The notes beneath the pieces are model-generated. The model did not search any database and had not been told where the DNA came from. It was given only the letters and a program-made list of their open reading frames with translations. A program made the position numbers and the translations under genes. A stretch of 64,000 nt of DNA from Planctomycetota bacterium (lineage in GTDB: Bacteria > Planctomycetota > UBA1135 > UBA2386), in assembly GCA_019636245.1 (NCBI GenBank), contig JAHBXX010000027.1, positions 1-64,000 on the forward strand, in the 5' to 3' direction. Position 1 is the first letter of the stretch. Every line of letters starts with the position of its first letter. This document shows, piece by piece, positions 42,225 through 54,201 of the stretch.

Positions 42225-44675
42225 TCAGAAGGACCCGGTGACGAACGCCAATGCGTTCGAGGAGCGTACGGAGAAGATGTTGCCGAACTGGTCGAGCGAC
42301 AACGAGAGCACCTGCTGGTGCAAGGGCATGCCGACCATGGTCGCGTCGTTGGGCACCGCGAACTGGGCCTCGATGCGCCCGCCGACCGGCACCACCACGT
42401 CCTGGAGGATCGGCAGTACGAGCAGCAGGCAGTTGCTGGTCGGCCAGGGCAGCAACGTTGCCAGCGGGATCGCCGTGTCCTGCGTGCCCGTGAGCACGAC
42501 GGCCAGCCCGCCGGAGGGCAAGCCCGTCGCGATCGTCCTGCAGGTGCCGCCGATCCAGGGCAGCGTCTGCGCCGCCAGCGTTCCGGAGGAGAAGGTGCAG
42601 TTCGAGGGCACGGCGACGACGCTGGCGGGGCACGAGGTCGACACCCGCGCGAAGCGGGCGCGTACGGCACCATCGGCGACCTTGAAGTCGCCGGCGAGCA
42701 GCAGGTCGCCGTTCGGCGCAACCGCCAGCGACCACACCGTGGCGTCGATCGGGCCGCCGAGTGGCGACCAAGTGCTGCCGTTCCAGCGCTCGAGCGGGCG
42801 GGGACTGCCGGTGATCGTGGGGCCTGCCACGAGGTCACCGTTCGCCAGCACGACCAGGCTCTGCATCGCCCCGCTGGTGCCGCCGCCAAGGGGAACCCAG
42901 GTGACGCCGTTCCAGCGCAGCACGCCATTGCCGGAGAAGTTGCCCGCGATCACCGGAGCGCCGCTGCGGTCGATCACCAGCGCGGTCGGCGCGGTCGGCA
43001 TCGACAGGCCGATCTGCAGCCATTCCGAGCCGTTCCAACGCATCACGCTGAGGCCGGCCAGCGCGATCGGATCGCCATTCGGCGCGACCGCGAGCGCGTT
43101 CACGGTCTGCCCGGGGCCGGTCCCGAGCGGCGTCCAGGTGCTGCCCGAGAGCCGGGCGACGTTGGTCGCGGTCGTGTCCGACAGCGTGGCGAAGCTGCCG
43201 CCGACCACGAGGTCGCCGTTCGGCAGTTCGACCGCCGCTCGGATCTCGCCGAAGGGCGAGGTCGCGAGGGTCGTCCACGCGGAGCCCGTCCACTGCTCGG
43301 CCACCGGCATGGCCGTCGTGCCGGAGCTGCGGCCCAACGCGATCAGGCGGCCGCTCGGGGTGCCGACCAGACCCGTGAGGACGGGGCTGTTGCCCGAACC
43401 CAGGGCGAAGCCGCTGCCGATCCCCACCCAGCCGAGGCCGTTCCAGCGCTGCACGAGCCCCTGCACCAGCGAGCCGGTGGCCGTGCCGGCGAACACGCCG
43501 CCGTTGGGCAGGGTCGCCAGCCAGCGCGTCGACAGCGCCAGCCCGGGGCTCGCGGGGGACCACTTGGACGTGTTCCACCGGGCGATGTAGTTCACGCTCA
43601 CGTCGCCGAAGGTCAGGGAGTTGCCGCCGACGAACACCTCGTTGCCGAGCACGGCCAACGCACTGAAGCTGCCGCTGGTCGAGGCGATGGTGCTCTCGCC
43701 CAGCGTGGTCCAGTGGAGCCCGTCCCAGACCGCGGCACGCTGCTGGCTGCTGGAGCCGAAGCGGCCGGCAGCGAGCAGGTCACCGTTCGGCATCAGGTCC
43801 AGGTCCGAGACGTCCTGGAACGGAGCTGCCGGCAGGGGCAGCCATGCGGTGCCGTTCCAGCGGCCCACCTTCTGCGTGCTGTCGCCGGGCAGCGACCCGC
43901 CGCCGGCGACCAGATCGCCCGATGGCAGGACCAGCAGCCGCCGCGCTCCGAACGCCCCACCGAGCTGCGACCACGTGGTCCCGTCGAAGCGGAGCACGCC
44001 GGTCGCCACCGACGACGTGCCGGACACGCTGATCGCGGCCGCGAGGTCGCCGTTGGGCATGCCGACGACCGACCAGCCCGTGATCGTGCCCCCCAACGCG
44101 CTCGTTCCCAGCGCTGACCAGGTGCTCCCGTCCCAGCGGGCGATGCCATTGGCGGGGGCGCCGCCGGCTGCGGTGATCGAGCCGGCGACGACCAGGCCGC
44201 CGCCCGGCAGCGGAGTGATGGCGCGTACCGTGCCCGTGACGCCACTGCCCAGTGCCGACCAGCTGGCGCCATCCCAGCGCGCGATGCCCGCTGCGGCCGT
44301 GCCGGCGATGCTGGTGAAGTTGCCGCCGACATAGATGTCGCCGGTCGGGCCTTCGGCGAGGCACAGGTTCGCCGGGTACGGCCCGGGACCGAGCGTCGTC
44401 CAGGTGCGCGTGGTCGGCTCGTAGACCGCGAGATTCGCGGCCAGCACCGTGCCCGCGACCGCGAACGAGCCGCTGACCAGCAGTCGCCGTCCGAGCGGCC
44501 CGGCGCCATCCGGATCGAACACCAGCAGGTCGGCGACCGGGCCCTCGACGCCCGTTGACCCGGGGACGGGCGACCACGGGTTGGTGCACTGCGCGGCGAG
44601 CGGCGCCGCGCAGATCGCGAGCAATACGACGATGGCGGGCGTGGGTGGATAGACGGCGCGACGCAGTTCCTTCAT
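42225..44675 (-). CDS. Secreted beta-propeller-like protein, second tandem paralogue
   Basis: An 816-residue protein with a signal peptide ending A-A-P-L-A-A-Q near residue 29. It has the same repeat type as its downstream neighbour: I-A-R-W-D-G-A-S-W-S-A-L-G-S-G, then P-N-G-D-L. It ends in the shared tail with M-V-G-M-P-L-H-Q-Q-V and S-S-N-A-L-A-F-V. The pair probably arose by tandem duplication and is co-transcribed. The moaA gene lies upstream on the same strand, 67 bases away, but is unlikely to be related in role. Confidence 0.88.
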   Translation of the reverse strand: MKELRRAVYPPTPAIVVLLAICAAPLAAQCTNPWSPVPGSTGVEGPVADLLVFDPDGAGPLGRRLLVSGSFAVAGTVLAANLAVYEPTTRTWTTLGPGPYPANLCLAEGPTGDIYVGGNFTSIAGTAAAGIARWDGASWSALGSGVTGTVRAITPLPGGGLVVAGSITAAGGAPANGIARWDGSTWSALGTSALGGTITGWSVVGMPNGDLAAAISVSGTSSVATGVLRFDGTTWSQLGGAFGARRLLVLPSGDLVAGGGSLPGDSTQKVGRWNGTAWLPLPAAPFQDVSDLDLMPNGDLLAAGRFGSSSQQRAAVWDGLHWTTLGESTIASTSGSFSALAVLGNEVFVGGNSLTFGDVSVNYIARWNTSKWSPASPGLALSTRWLATLPNGGVFAGTATGSLVQGLVQRWNGLGWVGIGSGFALGSGNSPVLTGLVGTPSGRLIALGRSSGTTAMPVAEQWTGSAWTTLATSPFGEIRAAVELPNGDLVVGGSFATLSDTTATNVARLSGSTWTPLGTGPGQTVNALAVAPNGDPIALAGLSVMRWNGSEWLQIGLSMPTAPTALVIDRSGAPVIAGNFSGNGVLRWNGVTWVPLGGGTSGAMQSLVVLANGDLVAGPTITGSPRPLERWNGSTWSPLGGPIDATVWSLAVAPNGDLLLAGDFKVADGAVRARFARVSTSCPASVVAVPSNCTFSSGTLAAQTLPWIGGTCRTIATGLPSGGLAVVLTGTQDTAIPLATLLPWPTSNCLLLVLPILQDVVVPVGGRIEAQFAVPNDATMVGMPLHQQVLSLSLDQFGNIFSVRSSNALAFVTGSF

Positions 44676-44742
44676 GTGCGTTCCTTCCTGGGGGGTCCGA
44701 CCACAGATGCTAGGCGGATCTCCCCCGGCCGCCAGAGGGGGG

Positions 44743-45768
<1,026 letters not shown>

Positions 45769-45812
45769 CGGGGCGGGCAGGATACCCGGCGCCCGGGGCT
45801 TGGGAACCGCGG

Positions 45813-47597
<1,785 letters not shown>

Positions 47598-47666
47598 GAC
47601 GGCCGATGGTAGCCGGCGCGGCGTTGCTTCGTGGGCCCCCGGCGGCCACCATGGCGCGTGGGTCCC

Positions 47667-48347
47667 ATGAGCCTGAAGATCATCGGCGGTGACTACGGGG
47701 GGCGCGTGCTGCGCACCGTGCGCGGTCTCGGCACGCGGCCGCTGCTCGGCCAGGTGCGCGAGGCGCTGTTCAACATCCTGGCCGACCGCGTCGCCGGCGC
47801 GGTCGTCTGGGACCTGTTCGCCGGCACCGGCGCGTCGGGCATGGAGGCGCTGTCGCGCGGCGCCGGACGGGTGCTGTTCTGCGAGAAGAACGGCCGCGCG
47901 CTGGACGTGCTGCGGCAGAACCTCGACCTGCTCGGGGCCGAGGCGGTGGAGCGCGCGGTCGTGCTGCGCGCCGATGCCTGGGATCCGCCGGTGATGCACC
48001 GCGCCGCCTTCGGGCCGGCCGCGGACCGCCTGCCCGACGACGCGCCGAGCGACGCCGAGATCCCGCCCGACATCGTGTTCCTCGATCCGCCCTACGTGAT
48101 GGTCGCCGAGGACCCGGTGAAGTCGATGGCTCGCGCCAGGCGCCTGCTCGACCGCACGGCCCCCGGCGGCTGCGTGGTGTTCCACTTCGAGGCCGGCGTG
48201 CTCGACGAGGACGACTTCGACGGCGACCTCGACGTCGACCTGCGCGAATGGGGATCGACGGCGATCGCGATGCTGTGGCGCAAGGGCGAGGCCCCCGAGC
48301 GCCTGCAGCGCCGGTGGGCCAAGGACCGCGCCGGCGCGGGCGACTGA
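47667..48347 (+). CDS. rsmD: 16S rRNA guanine-966 N2-methyltransferase
   Basis: A 226-residue methyltransferase. I-I-G-G-D-Y-G-G-R-V-L at the N-terminus, T-R-P-L-L-G-Q-V-R-E-A-L-F-N-I-L, the SAM-binding D-L-F-A-G-T-G-A-S-G-M-E-A, and the catalytic D-P-P-Y give a clear RsmD match. It methylates G966 of 16S rRNA on the small subunit. It is slightly longer than usual because of an insert near residues 110-140 and a charged C-terminus. The start ATG at 47667 precedes the conserved I-I-G-G. A hairpin follows the stop. Confidence 0.9.
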   Translation: MSLKIIGGDYGGRVLRTVRGLGTRPLLGQVREALFNILADRVAGAVVWDLFAGTGASGMEALSRGAGRVLFCEKNGRALDVLRQNLDLLGAEAVERAVVLRADAWDPPVMHRAAFGPAADRLPDDAPSDAEIPPDIVFLDPPYVMVAEDPVKSMARARRLLDRTAPGGCVVFHFEAGVLDEDDFDGDLDVDLREWGSTAIAMLWRKGEAPERLQRRWAKDRAGAGD

Positions 48348-48390
48348 GGCCGCGGGTCCGCGGCGATGGGGCCCTTGTGCGGTGGCCGAC

Positions 48391-48408
48391 GGCGGGCGAT
48401 AGCCCGCC
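48391..48408. terminator. Hairpin after rsmD
   Basis: A 7-base-pair perfect stem (GGCGGGC / GCCCGCC) with a GATA loop lies between rsmD and the YceI gene, 44 bases after the rsmD stop and 22 bases before the next start. No T run follows, so it may act as a terminator or a 5' leader structure. Confidence 0.4.
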
Positions 48409-48429
48409 CTCCCCAAGGGGACCCAAGCC

Positions 48430-49029
48430 ATGAAGATCCTCCTCCTCCTGCCGTTCTCCCTCGCCCTGTTCGCCCTGCCCGCCGAGCCGACGGCGGCCCA
48501 TGCCGATGCTGCGCCGCGCGGCGAGCACGACTGGGTCGTCGACCCCGTGCACAGCAGCGTGGTGTTCCGCGTCAAGCACGCCAATGCGGCGTGGTTCAAG
48601 GGCACGTTCGACAAGATCGAGGGCGCCGTCCACCTCGACCCGGCTCAGCCCGAGGCGGGCAAGGTGGAGCTGACGATCCCGGTCGACAGCGTCGACACCA
48701 ACGACAAGAAGCGCGACGACCACCTGAAGGCGGCCGACTTCTTCCACCACAAGGAGAACCCGGAGATCACCTTCCGCAGCACCAAGATCGCCCGTCAGGG
48801 CGAGGCGCTGGCGGTCACCGGCGAACTGGCGCTGGCCGGCAAGACGCGGACGATCACGATCCCGGTCGAGAAGGTCGGCGAGGGCGAGTTCTACGGCAAG
48901 CGCATAGGCTACACGACGACGTTCACGATCCGACGCACCGACTACGGCATGACCTACGGGGTCGACAAGAACGCGCTCGGCGACGAGGTCACGCTGATGA
49001 TCGACCTCGAGCTCGTCCAGGCGAAGTGA
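48430..49029 (+). CDS. Exported YceI family protein
   Basis: A 199-residue protein with a signal peptide ending near A-H-A-D-A, residue 27. The lipocalin-like YceI barrel follows: V-D-P-V-H-S-S-V-V-F-R-V-K-H, F-K-G-T-F-D-K-I-E-G, K-K-R-D-D-H-L-K, E-I-T-F-R-S-T, and a final I-D-L-E-L-V strand. YceI proteins bind isoprenoids or similar lipids in the periplasm. Length is standard. It is four bases upstream of the membrane-protein gene and probably co-transcribed with it. Confidence 0.93.
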   Translation: MKILLLLPFSLALFALPAEPTAAHADAAPRGEHDWVVDPVHSSVVFRVKHANAAWFKGTFDKIEGAVHLDPAQPEAGKVELTIPVDSVDTNDKKRDDHLKAADFFHHKENPEITFRSTKIARQGEALAVTGELALAGKTRTITIPVEKVGEGEFYGKRIGYTTTFTIRRTDYGMTYGVDKNALGDEVTLMIDLELVQAK

Positions 49030-49033
49030 CCGC

Positions 49034-49861
49034 GTGGACCTGCCCGACCCGGTCGTCTTGCTGAAGGGCACGCTGCCGCCGATCGCGGCGGCGCTGCTGC
49101 TCGTCGGCCTGGGCGGCGCGCGCCTGCTGCCGCTGGCGGTCGCGGTCGGGCTCGGCACGGCCTTCGGCCTGCTGAAGGAGTGGCCGGCGCTGCCGCACCA
49201 GCTGTGGGCGGCACCCGATGGCCGCCAGTGGCTCTTGTGGGGCCTCTTCGCCGCCACCGTGGTCGCCCTGGTGGAGCGGTTCGGGGGCCTGCGCGGGCGG
49301 GCTGCCGCGGGCGTCGGTGCGGCCGCGGCCGCGGCGGCGGTCTACCTGCTGCTGATGAAGCAGGCGGCGCGCTGGGACATGCTGCAGGTGCTGCAGCACG
49401 TCGGCGTCGGCGGCCTCGCCGCGGCGCTCTCCGTGCTGGCGTGCCGAACGACCCTCGGCCGGGCGCCGGCGAACGTGGCGCCGGCGGCGGTGTTCACGTT
49501 GCTCCTGTCGGCCGACGCCGTGCTGCTGACCCTGGGCCGCAGCGGGCTCCTCGCGCAGATGTGCGGCGCGGTCGCCGCCGCGCTGGGCGCGGCGGCCGGG
49601 ACCTCGTTGTGGCGGCGCGACGTGCGCCTCGTGGCCGCCGATGGCGCCTGGCTCGGCGCCGCGCACGGGCTGTTCGTGCTGGCGGGCGTGCACCTGGCCT
49701 CGCTGGCCTGGCCGGCGGCGTGGTGCGCGCTCGCCGCGCCGCTGCCGCTCCTGCTGCTCGGCAGGGGCCTGGCCGCGCGTCCCGTGGCCTGGACGGTCGC
49801 GGCCGTGCTGGCGCTGCTGCCGGGCCTCGCGGCGGCGTTCTGGCTGGCGTCGGGCGGGTGA
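49034..49861 (+). CDS. Polytopic membrane protein of unknown function
   Basis: A 275-residue protein with about eight hydrophobic helices and very few charged residues. Starts at GTG 49034, five bases after the YceI stop. No family motif is recognised. It lies within the same transcription unit as yceI. Composition and helix number do not settle whether it is a transporter, a synthase or a structural protein. Confidence 0.65.
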   Translation: MDLPDPVVLLKGTLPPIAAALLLVGLGGARLLPLAVAVGLGTAFGLLKEWPALPHQLWAAPDGRQWLLWGLFAATVVALVERFGGLRGRAAAGVGAAAAAAAVYLLLMKQAARWDMLQVLQHVGVGGLAAALSVLACRTTLGRAPANVAPAAVFTLLLSADAVLLTLGRSGLLAQMCGAVAAALGAAAGTSLWRRDVRLVAADGAWLGAAHGLFVLAGVHLASLAWPAAWCALAAPLPLLLLGRGLAARPVAWTVAAVLALLPGLAAAFWLASGG

Positions 49862-49907
49862 CGCGGCGGCTCGCCGCCGCGCCGCCGCGCCGCCGGCCGC
49901 GGGACCG

Positions 49908-50996
49908 TCAGTCGCCGAACACCAGCTGCAGCGCGTTCGACACGCCCTGGTAGGGCGGGAACGCATACGGCAGCAGGTCGACGACCACCGCCTGCACGTG
50001 GGCTTCGCTGCCACTCAGCTCCGGCGGCATGCCGGCCAGGGACAGCGGCACGTGGGTGGTGATCAGCTGCGCCGGCAGCAGCCACACGGCGAACACCTGC
50101 GCCAGGTCGATCGATTCGGCGCAGCCGCCGATCGCCGGCGGCAGCACCGAGAACTGGCCCGGCGGCGCTGCGCCCGCGCTCCAGGCCAGCAGCACGAACT
50201 CGCCGTAGATGCCGGTGGTGTGGTCGAGGGCGAGGCCGAACTGGGCGTTGCCGAGCAGAGGCAAGGACGGTGCGCGCAGCAGCGGCTGGCCGAGCAGATG
50301 GTGGCCGGCCGGCGCGCAGGCCTGACCGTGGCTCGTCACCGCCGCGCCGGACAGGTTCGGCGCCAGCGGCGTCGGTGACGCATCGGCGAACCACTGCTGG
50401 GCGTGGCCGGCGCCAGCGGCCAGGGCGCTGGTGTTGCGCGCGATGCTGCCGCCGGGCGCGATCGCCGGCGCCTGCGCGCCCGCGGTCCAGCGGCCGTTGG
50501 CGATCGCGAGCTGCTCGCGCGGGAAGCCCTGGTCGCCCCAGCTCACCCAGTCCTCGACCAGCGCCGGCGTGTTCATCTGGTTGTCGACCTGGGTGCGGAA
50601 CAGGCCCAGTGCGCCGCGGTCTCCGCGCAGCGGCTCGCCGCCGAGGCCGAACAGGAAGTCCCAGAACGTGCCGCCGGTGAACACGTCGCCGGCACCCGGC
50701 ACGCCGGGGGCCGCCTGGTACCAGTGCACGCGCAGGAAGCCGCCGGCGGCGATCGTCGTGCCGGCCGGGAACGCCCACCAGTAGTTCTGCGGCATGCTCG
50801 GGGTGCGCGAGGCGAAGTGCAGCGACCAGGTCGACAGGTCGACCGAGCTGGCGCCGCGGTTGTGCAGCTCGATCCAGCGGCCCTGGGCATCGGCGCGCAC
50901 TTCGCTGAGCAGCACGCTCTGCGCGGCGAGGCGGCCGCCGGCGAGGGCGGCGATGGTGGAAAGCGCGACAGCGGCGCGGCGGACCGTGGCGATCAT
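49908..50996 (-). CDS. Secreted lamin-tail-domain-like protein
   Basis: A 362-residue protein with a signal peptide ending R-L-A-A-Q near residue 26. It then shows L-L-S-E-V, W-I-E-L-H-N-R-G, V-D-L-S-T-W-S-L, an aromatic G-F-L-R-V-H-W, and a V-S-W-G-D strand, the order of a lamin tail domain as found in many bacterial surface proteins. The remaining C-terminal part is beta-rich and ends S-N-A-L-Q-L-V-F-G, the shared tail. It is convergent with the preceding membrane gene and diverges from the small gene at 51176. Confidence 0.8.
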   Translation of the reverse strand: MIATVRRAAVALSTIAALAGGRLAAQSVLLSEVRADAQGRWIELHNRGASSVDLSTWSLHFASRTPSMPQNYWWAFPAGTTIAAGGFLRVHWYQAAPGVPGAGDVFTGGTFWDFLFGLGGEPLRGDRGALGLFRTQVDNQMNTPALVEDWVSWGDQGFPREQLAIANGRWTAGAQAPAIAPGGSIARNTSALAAGAGHAQQWFADASPTPLAPNLSGAAVTSHGQACAPAGHHLLGQPLLRAPSLPLLGNAQFGLALDHTTGIYGEFVLLAWSAGAAPPGQFSVLPPAIGGCAESIDLAQVFAVWLLPAQLITTHVPLSLAGMPPELSGSEAHVQAVVVDLLPYAFPPYQGVSNALQLVFGD

Positions 50997-51175
50997 CGGC
51001 AGGGCGGTGGGTCGGTGTCGGATTCCCGACCAGTTCGGCGCGCCCCTGGTGCGTTCTTGAGCGTACGCCGTACCGGGCGTTCGCAGCGCCGGCTCGGCGA
51101 ACCCCCGCGCGGCGCCGTTCCCGGCCGCGGCCGTTGGCGATCAAGCAGCGGCCCGTCGGGCGCCGATAGCGGAAC

Positions 51176-51397
51176 GTGCCGCGGGCGACCGCGCGCACAC
51201 CTGCACCCGGGTTCTGCAACTTGCCGAAGCAAACTCCGAAGTCCGTCGAGCGGATCGTCGAGGAGCTGCTGGATCACGACCTGTCGAAGGCCGAGCGGAT
51301 CCAGCGCCTCCGCGAACTCGCTCGCTCGGGGGAGGACGTTCCGGACGAGTTGATGGACCAGGCGCTGCGCAAGCTGATGGAGCGGCTCACCGAGTGA
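51176..51397 (+). CDS. Small helical protein, unknown
   Basis: Up to 73 residues from a GTG at 51176, or about 58 from a TTG at 51221. The last 50 residues are a charged amphipathic helix with R-I-V-E-E-L-L-D-H-D-L-S-K, then D-E-L-M-D-Q-A-L-R-K-L. No family recognised. The stop lies 36 bases before the start of the TPR-like exported gene; they may form one unit. The call rests on coding-like composition. Confidence 0.45.
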   Translation: MPRATARTPAPGFCNLPKQTPKSVERIVEELLDHDLSKAERIQRLRELARSGEDVPDELMDQALRKLMERLTE

Positions 51398-51432
51398 CCG
51401 CTGCCGAGACTCCCGACCAACAGAGAACCGCC

Positions 51433-52251
51433 ATGAGAACCGCGTTGCTCGTTTCCTTCCTGCTCGGTGTCGCGAGCCTGCCGGCGCAGGATCGCGAGTT
51501 CGGCACCGCCGTGCGCACCAATCTTGCCGAGGTCCGCTCGAACCCCGAGGCCTACAAGGGCGTCAAGGTGAAGTTCGTCGCGCAGTTCACCTCGCTCGGC
51601 AAGATCAGCAATCCCTTCTTCACGAAGTTCACGCCGACCGACTTCGCGAACTTCTACGTCTGGTCCGACGAGCAGCCGATCTGGCAGGAGAAGTCGTACG
51701 AGGACGTGTTCGGCATGCTGTTCCTCAGCAAGACGCACCCGAAGCTCGAGGAGCTGTACGCGCTGCGGCTCTACCAGCGCATCGACGTCACCGGCGTGAT
51801 CCGCAACACCTTCCAGAACACGCCGTGGATCGAGGTCGTCGACTTCGAGCCGCTGGCCGGACAGCTGGACACGGCGGTGCTGACCCACCTCTACCGCGGC
51901 GAGAAGCTGATGGCCCAGCGGCTGTGGCAGCGCGCCATCGCCGAGCTGTCGCTGGCGCCCGGCGACGGCGTGCCGCCGAACGCGCTGCGCGCCGCCCACA
52001 AGAACATGGGCATCTGCCTGCTGCGCATGGGCGAACCGCAGTCGGCGATCGGCTACCTCGAGTCGGCCTCGAAGCTGGCCCGCGGCACCGACCTCGAGGT
52101 GCTCGACCTGCTGGCGACGGCGAAAGGTCAGCCCGACCAGGCGATCGACCGCACCGTCGACTCGCGCGGGCTCAAGGACAGCGAGCGGCCGATGTGGGAG
52201 GCGTTCGACGCCGACCGCAACCGCCAGCCGATGACGAAGCTGATGCGCTGA
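51433..52251 (+). CDS. Exported protein with TPR-like C-terminus
   Basis: A 272-residue protein with a signal peptide (M-R-T-A-L-L-V-S-F-L-L-G-V-A-S-L-P-A-Q). Residues 30-150 form an OB-fold-like region (V-K-V-K-F-V-A-Q-F-T-S-L, then R-I-D-V-T-G-V-I-R). Residues 155-240 look like tetratricopeptide helices. The ATG at 51433 fits the signal peptide; a GTG at 51394 would add 13 residues and overlap the upstream stop. It precedes ctaA by 100 bases and may belong to the oxidase maturation cluster; this is only a guess. Confidence 0.75.
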   Translation: MRTALLVSFLLGVASLPAQDREFGTAVRTNLAEVRSNPEAYKGVKVKFVAQFTSLGKISNPFFTKFTPTDFANFYVWSDEQPIWQEKSYEDVFGMLFLSKTHPKLEELYALRLYQRIDVTGVIRNTFQNTPWIEVVDFEPLAGQLDTAVLTHLYRGEKLMAQRLWQRAIAELSLAPGDGVPPNALRAAHKNMGICLLRMGEPQSAIGYLESASKLARGTDLEVLDLLATAKGQPDQAIDRTVDSRGLKDSERPMWEAFDADRNRQPMTKLMR

Positions 52252-52335
52252 GCCGGCGGCGCGGCGGCCGGGCGGCGGCCCCCGCACGCGCGTCCCCGTG
52301 GCTGAAAATCGCCCTGGGGTGGGGCATTCTCTGCT

Positions 52336-52345
52336 CCCCCCCCCC
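52336..52345 (+). repeat. C10 tract just upstream of ctaA
   Basis: Ten consecutive C end seven bases before the ctaA ATG, followed by GGGCCC. Because the tract lies in the leader, slippage would change the distance between ribosome-binding region and start codon. No Shine-Dalgarno-like purine stretch is otherwise visible. Confidence 0.85.
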
Positions 52346-52351
52346 GGGCCC

Positions 52352-53287
52352 ATGACCACGACCGCCGCCCTCCCCGTCGCGGCTGCGCCCTCGCGCGGCC
52401 CCTTCCGCCTCGCGGTGGCGATCCTGGTCGTGAACCTGTTCACGATCCTGAAGGGGGCGATGACCACGAGCACCGGCTCGGGCCTGGCCTATCCCGACTG
52501 GCCGCTGTCGGACGGCCAGCTGATGCCGGCGAGCAGCTACACGACGGTGCCGGGGTTCCTGGAGCACTTCCACCGGCTGTTCGGGGCGACGCTGGGCCTG
52601 CTCGCGCTGGCGCTGGCGATCTGGTTGCAGGCGACCCGGGACGGGACGCCGCGGCTGCGCCGCTGCGCGTGGTTCGGCGGCTGCCTGATCCTGGTGCAGG
52701 GCATCGTCGGCGGCACCGGCGTGCTGCGAGAGCTGCCGGCGCTGAACTCGGCCACGCACGGCACGCTCGCCCAGCTGATCTTCGCGCTGTTCGCCTGGAT
52801 CGCCTACCAGCTGTCGGCGCGCCACGCGGCGACCTCGCCGCTGGCAGACGTCGCGCCGGGCGCCGGGCGCAGGCTGATGCTGGTGGCGCTGGCGGCGATG
52901 GTCGTGCAGACCGTGATCGGCGCGCTGGCGCGCCACACCAACAGCCCGCACGCCCTGTGGACGCACGTCGGCAACTCCTTCGTCGTGTTCCTGGTCGGCG
53001 CGATCGCCAGCGCGTTCGCCACCGGTCGGCTCGGCGAGGCGCCGGGCGTGCGCGGCCTCGCGCGGTCGATCGTGTCGCTGCTGATCGTGCAGATCGGACT
53101 CGGGTTCGTGGTGCTGGCCGTGCGCAATCCCGAGGGCAAGCGACCGGAGAACGTCGAGCACCTCGGCCGGGCGCTGGTGATCTCGGTGCACGTCGTGATC
53201 GGCGCGCTGCTGACGGTGCTGGTCGCCCTGCTGGCTGCCCACGTCTTCCGCGCCACGCGTCGCCACCCGGCGCTGGACTTCGAATGA
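52352..53287 (+). CDS. ctaA: Heme A synthase (COX15/CtaA family)
   Basis: A 311-residue membrane protein with eight helices that oxidises heme O to heme A for cytochrome c oxidase. The conserved histidines are present: E-H-F-H-R-L-F-G near residue 71-78, A-T-H-G-T-L-A-Q near 143, L-W-T-H-V-G-N-S near 205, and S-V-H-V-V-I-G-A near 285. The start at 52352 follows the C10 tract; an upstream ATG in frame would include an unusual Pro/Gly extension. Its stop overlaps the ctaB start by four bases, the usual arrangement. Confidence 0.92.
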   Translation: MTTTAALPVAAAPSRGPFRLAVAILVVNLFTILKGAMTTSTGSGLAYPDWPLSDGQLMPASSYTTVPGFLEHFHRLFGATLGLLALALAIWLQATRDGTPRLRRCAWFGGCLILVQGIVGGTGVLRELPALNSATHGTLAQLIFALFAWIAYQLSARHAATSPLADVAPGAGRRLMLVALAAMVVQTVIGALARHTNSPHALWTHVGNSFVVFLVGAIASAFATGRLGEAPGVRGLARSIVSLLIVQIGLGFVVLAVRNPEGKRPENVEHLGRALVISVHVVIGALLTVLVALLAAHVFRATRRHPALDFE

Positions 53288-54201
53288 GCGGGGCCGGCGC
53301 CAAGGTCCGCGCCTACTGGGAACTCGGCAAGCCGCGGCTGTCGGCGCTGGCGGTGTTCGCCGTGATCGCCGGCGCCTGCATGGCCTGGCCGTCGCCGCGC
53401 ACCACGCCGCCGTGGGACCTGCTGCTGGCGACGACGCTCGGCACCTTCCTGGCGGCGATCGGCTCGGCGGCGCTGAACATGTACCGCGAGCGCCACCTGG
53501 ACCCGCTGATGCAGCGCACGCAGCGGCGGCCGCTGCCGAGCGGACGCCTCGCTCCGGGCGAGGTCCTGACGTTCGGTGCGCTCGCCGCCGCGGCCGGCGT
53601 GCTGGTGGTGCTGCTCGGCGCGGCGCCGCTGCGCGACGACGGCTCGCGCCGGCCGGGCGACTGGAACCCGGTGGCGGCCCTGGTCTGTGCCGCGATCGTC
53701 GTCAGCTACGTCGTCGTCTACACGCCGATGAAGGTGCGCACGCCGTTGAACACCCTGGTCGGCGCGATCCCCGGCGCGCTGCCGCCGGTGGTCGGCCACG
53801 CCGCGGTGACCGGTCGCCTGGCGCTGGCGCAGCTGGTGCTGTTCGCGATCGTGTTCTGCTGGCAGATCCCGCACTTCCTGGCGATCGCCTGGCGATATCG
53901 CGACGACTACGCGCGCGCCGGCATGCGCATGCTGCCGGTGGTCGACCCGACCGGCTACCGCACCGCGGTGACGATGCTGCTCTACATGGCCGGTCTCGGC
54001 ATCGCCAGCTTCCTGCCGTTCGTGCTGCAGATGGCCGGCGAACGCTACGCCGCCGTCGCCGTGCTGCTGAACGTCCTGTTCTTCGTGCCGACGCTGCTCG
54101 CCGCGCTGACCCGTCGCGAGTCGGCGATGCGGGCGACGTTCGTGACCTCGATCGTCTACCTGCCGCTGCTGCTCGCGGCGATGGTGTGGGACCGCGTCTG
54201 A
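53284..54201 (+). CDS. ctaB: Heme O synthase (protoheme IX farnesyltransferase)
   Basis: A 305-residue UbiA-type prenyltransferase with nine helices that attaches farnesyl to heme B. The first aspartate motif region reads N-M-Y-R-E-R-H-L-D-P-L-M-Q-R-T, followed by R-P-L-P-S-G-R; the second is near Y-R-D-D-Y-A-R-A. It overlaps ctaA. The 3' end (from about 53755) is also found, decayed and internally deleted, at 61285-61594, right before the ABC transporter genes that normally follow ctaB. Accessory locus C lies between these copies. Confidence 0.95.
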   Translation: MSGAGAKVRAYWELGKPRLSALAVFAVIAGACMAWPSPRTTPPWDLLLATTLGTFLAAIGSAALNMYRERHLDPLMQRTQRRPLPSGRLAPGEVLTFGALAAAAGVLVVLLGAAPLRDDGSRRPGDWNPVAALVCAAIVVSYVVVYTPMKVRTPLNTLVGAIPGALPPVVGHAAVTGRLALAQLVLFAIVFCWQIPHFLAIAWRYRDDYARAGMRMLPVVDPTGYRTAVTMLLYMAGLGIASFLPFVLQMAGERYAAVAVLLNVLFFVPTLLAALTRRESAMRATFVTSIVYLPLLLAAMVWDRV

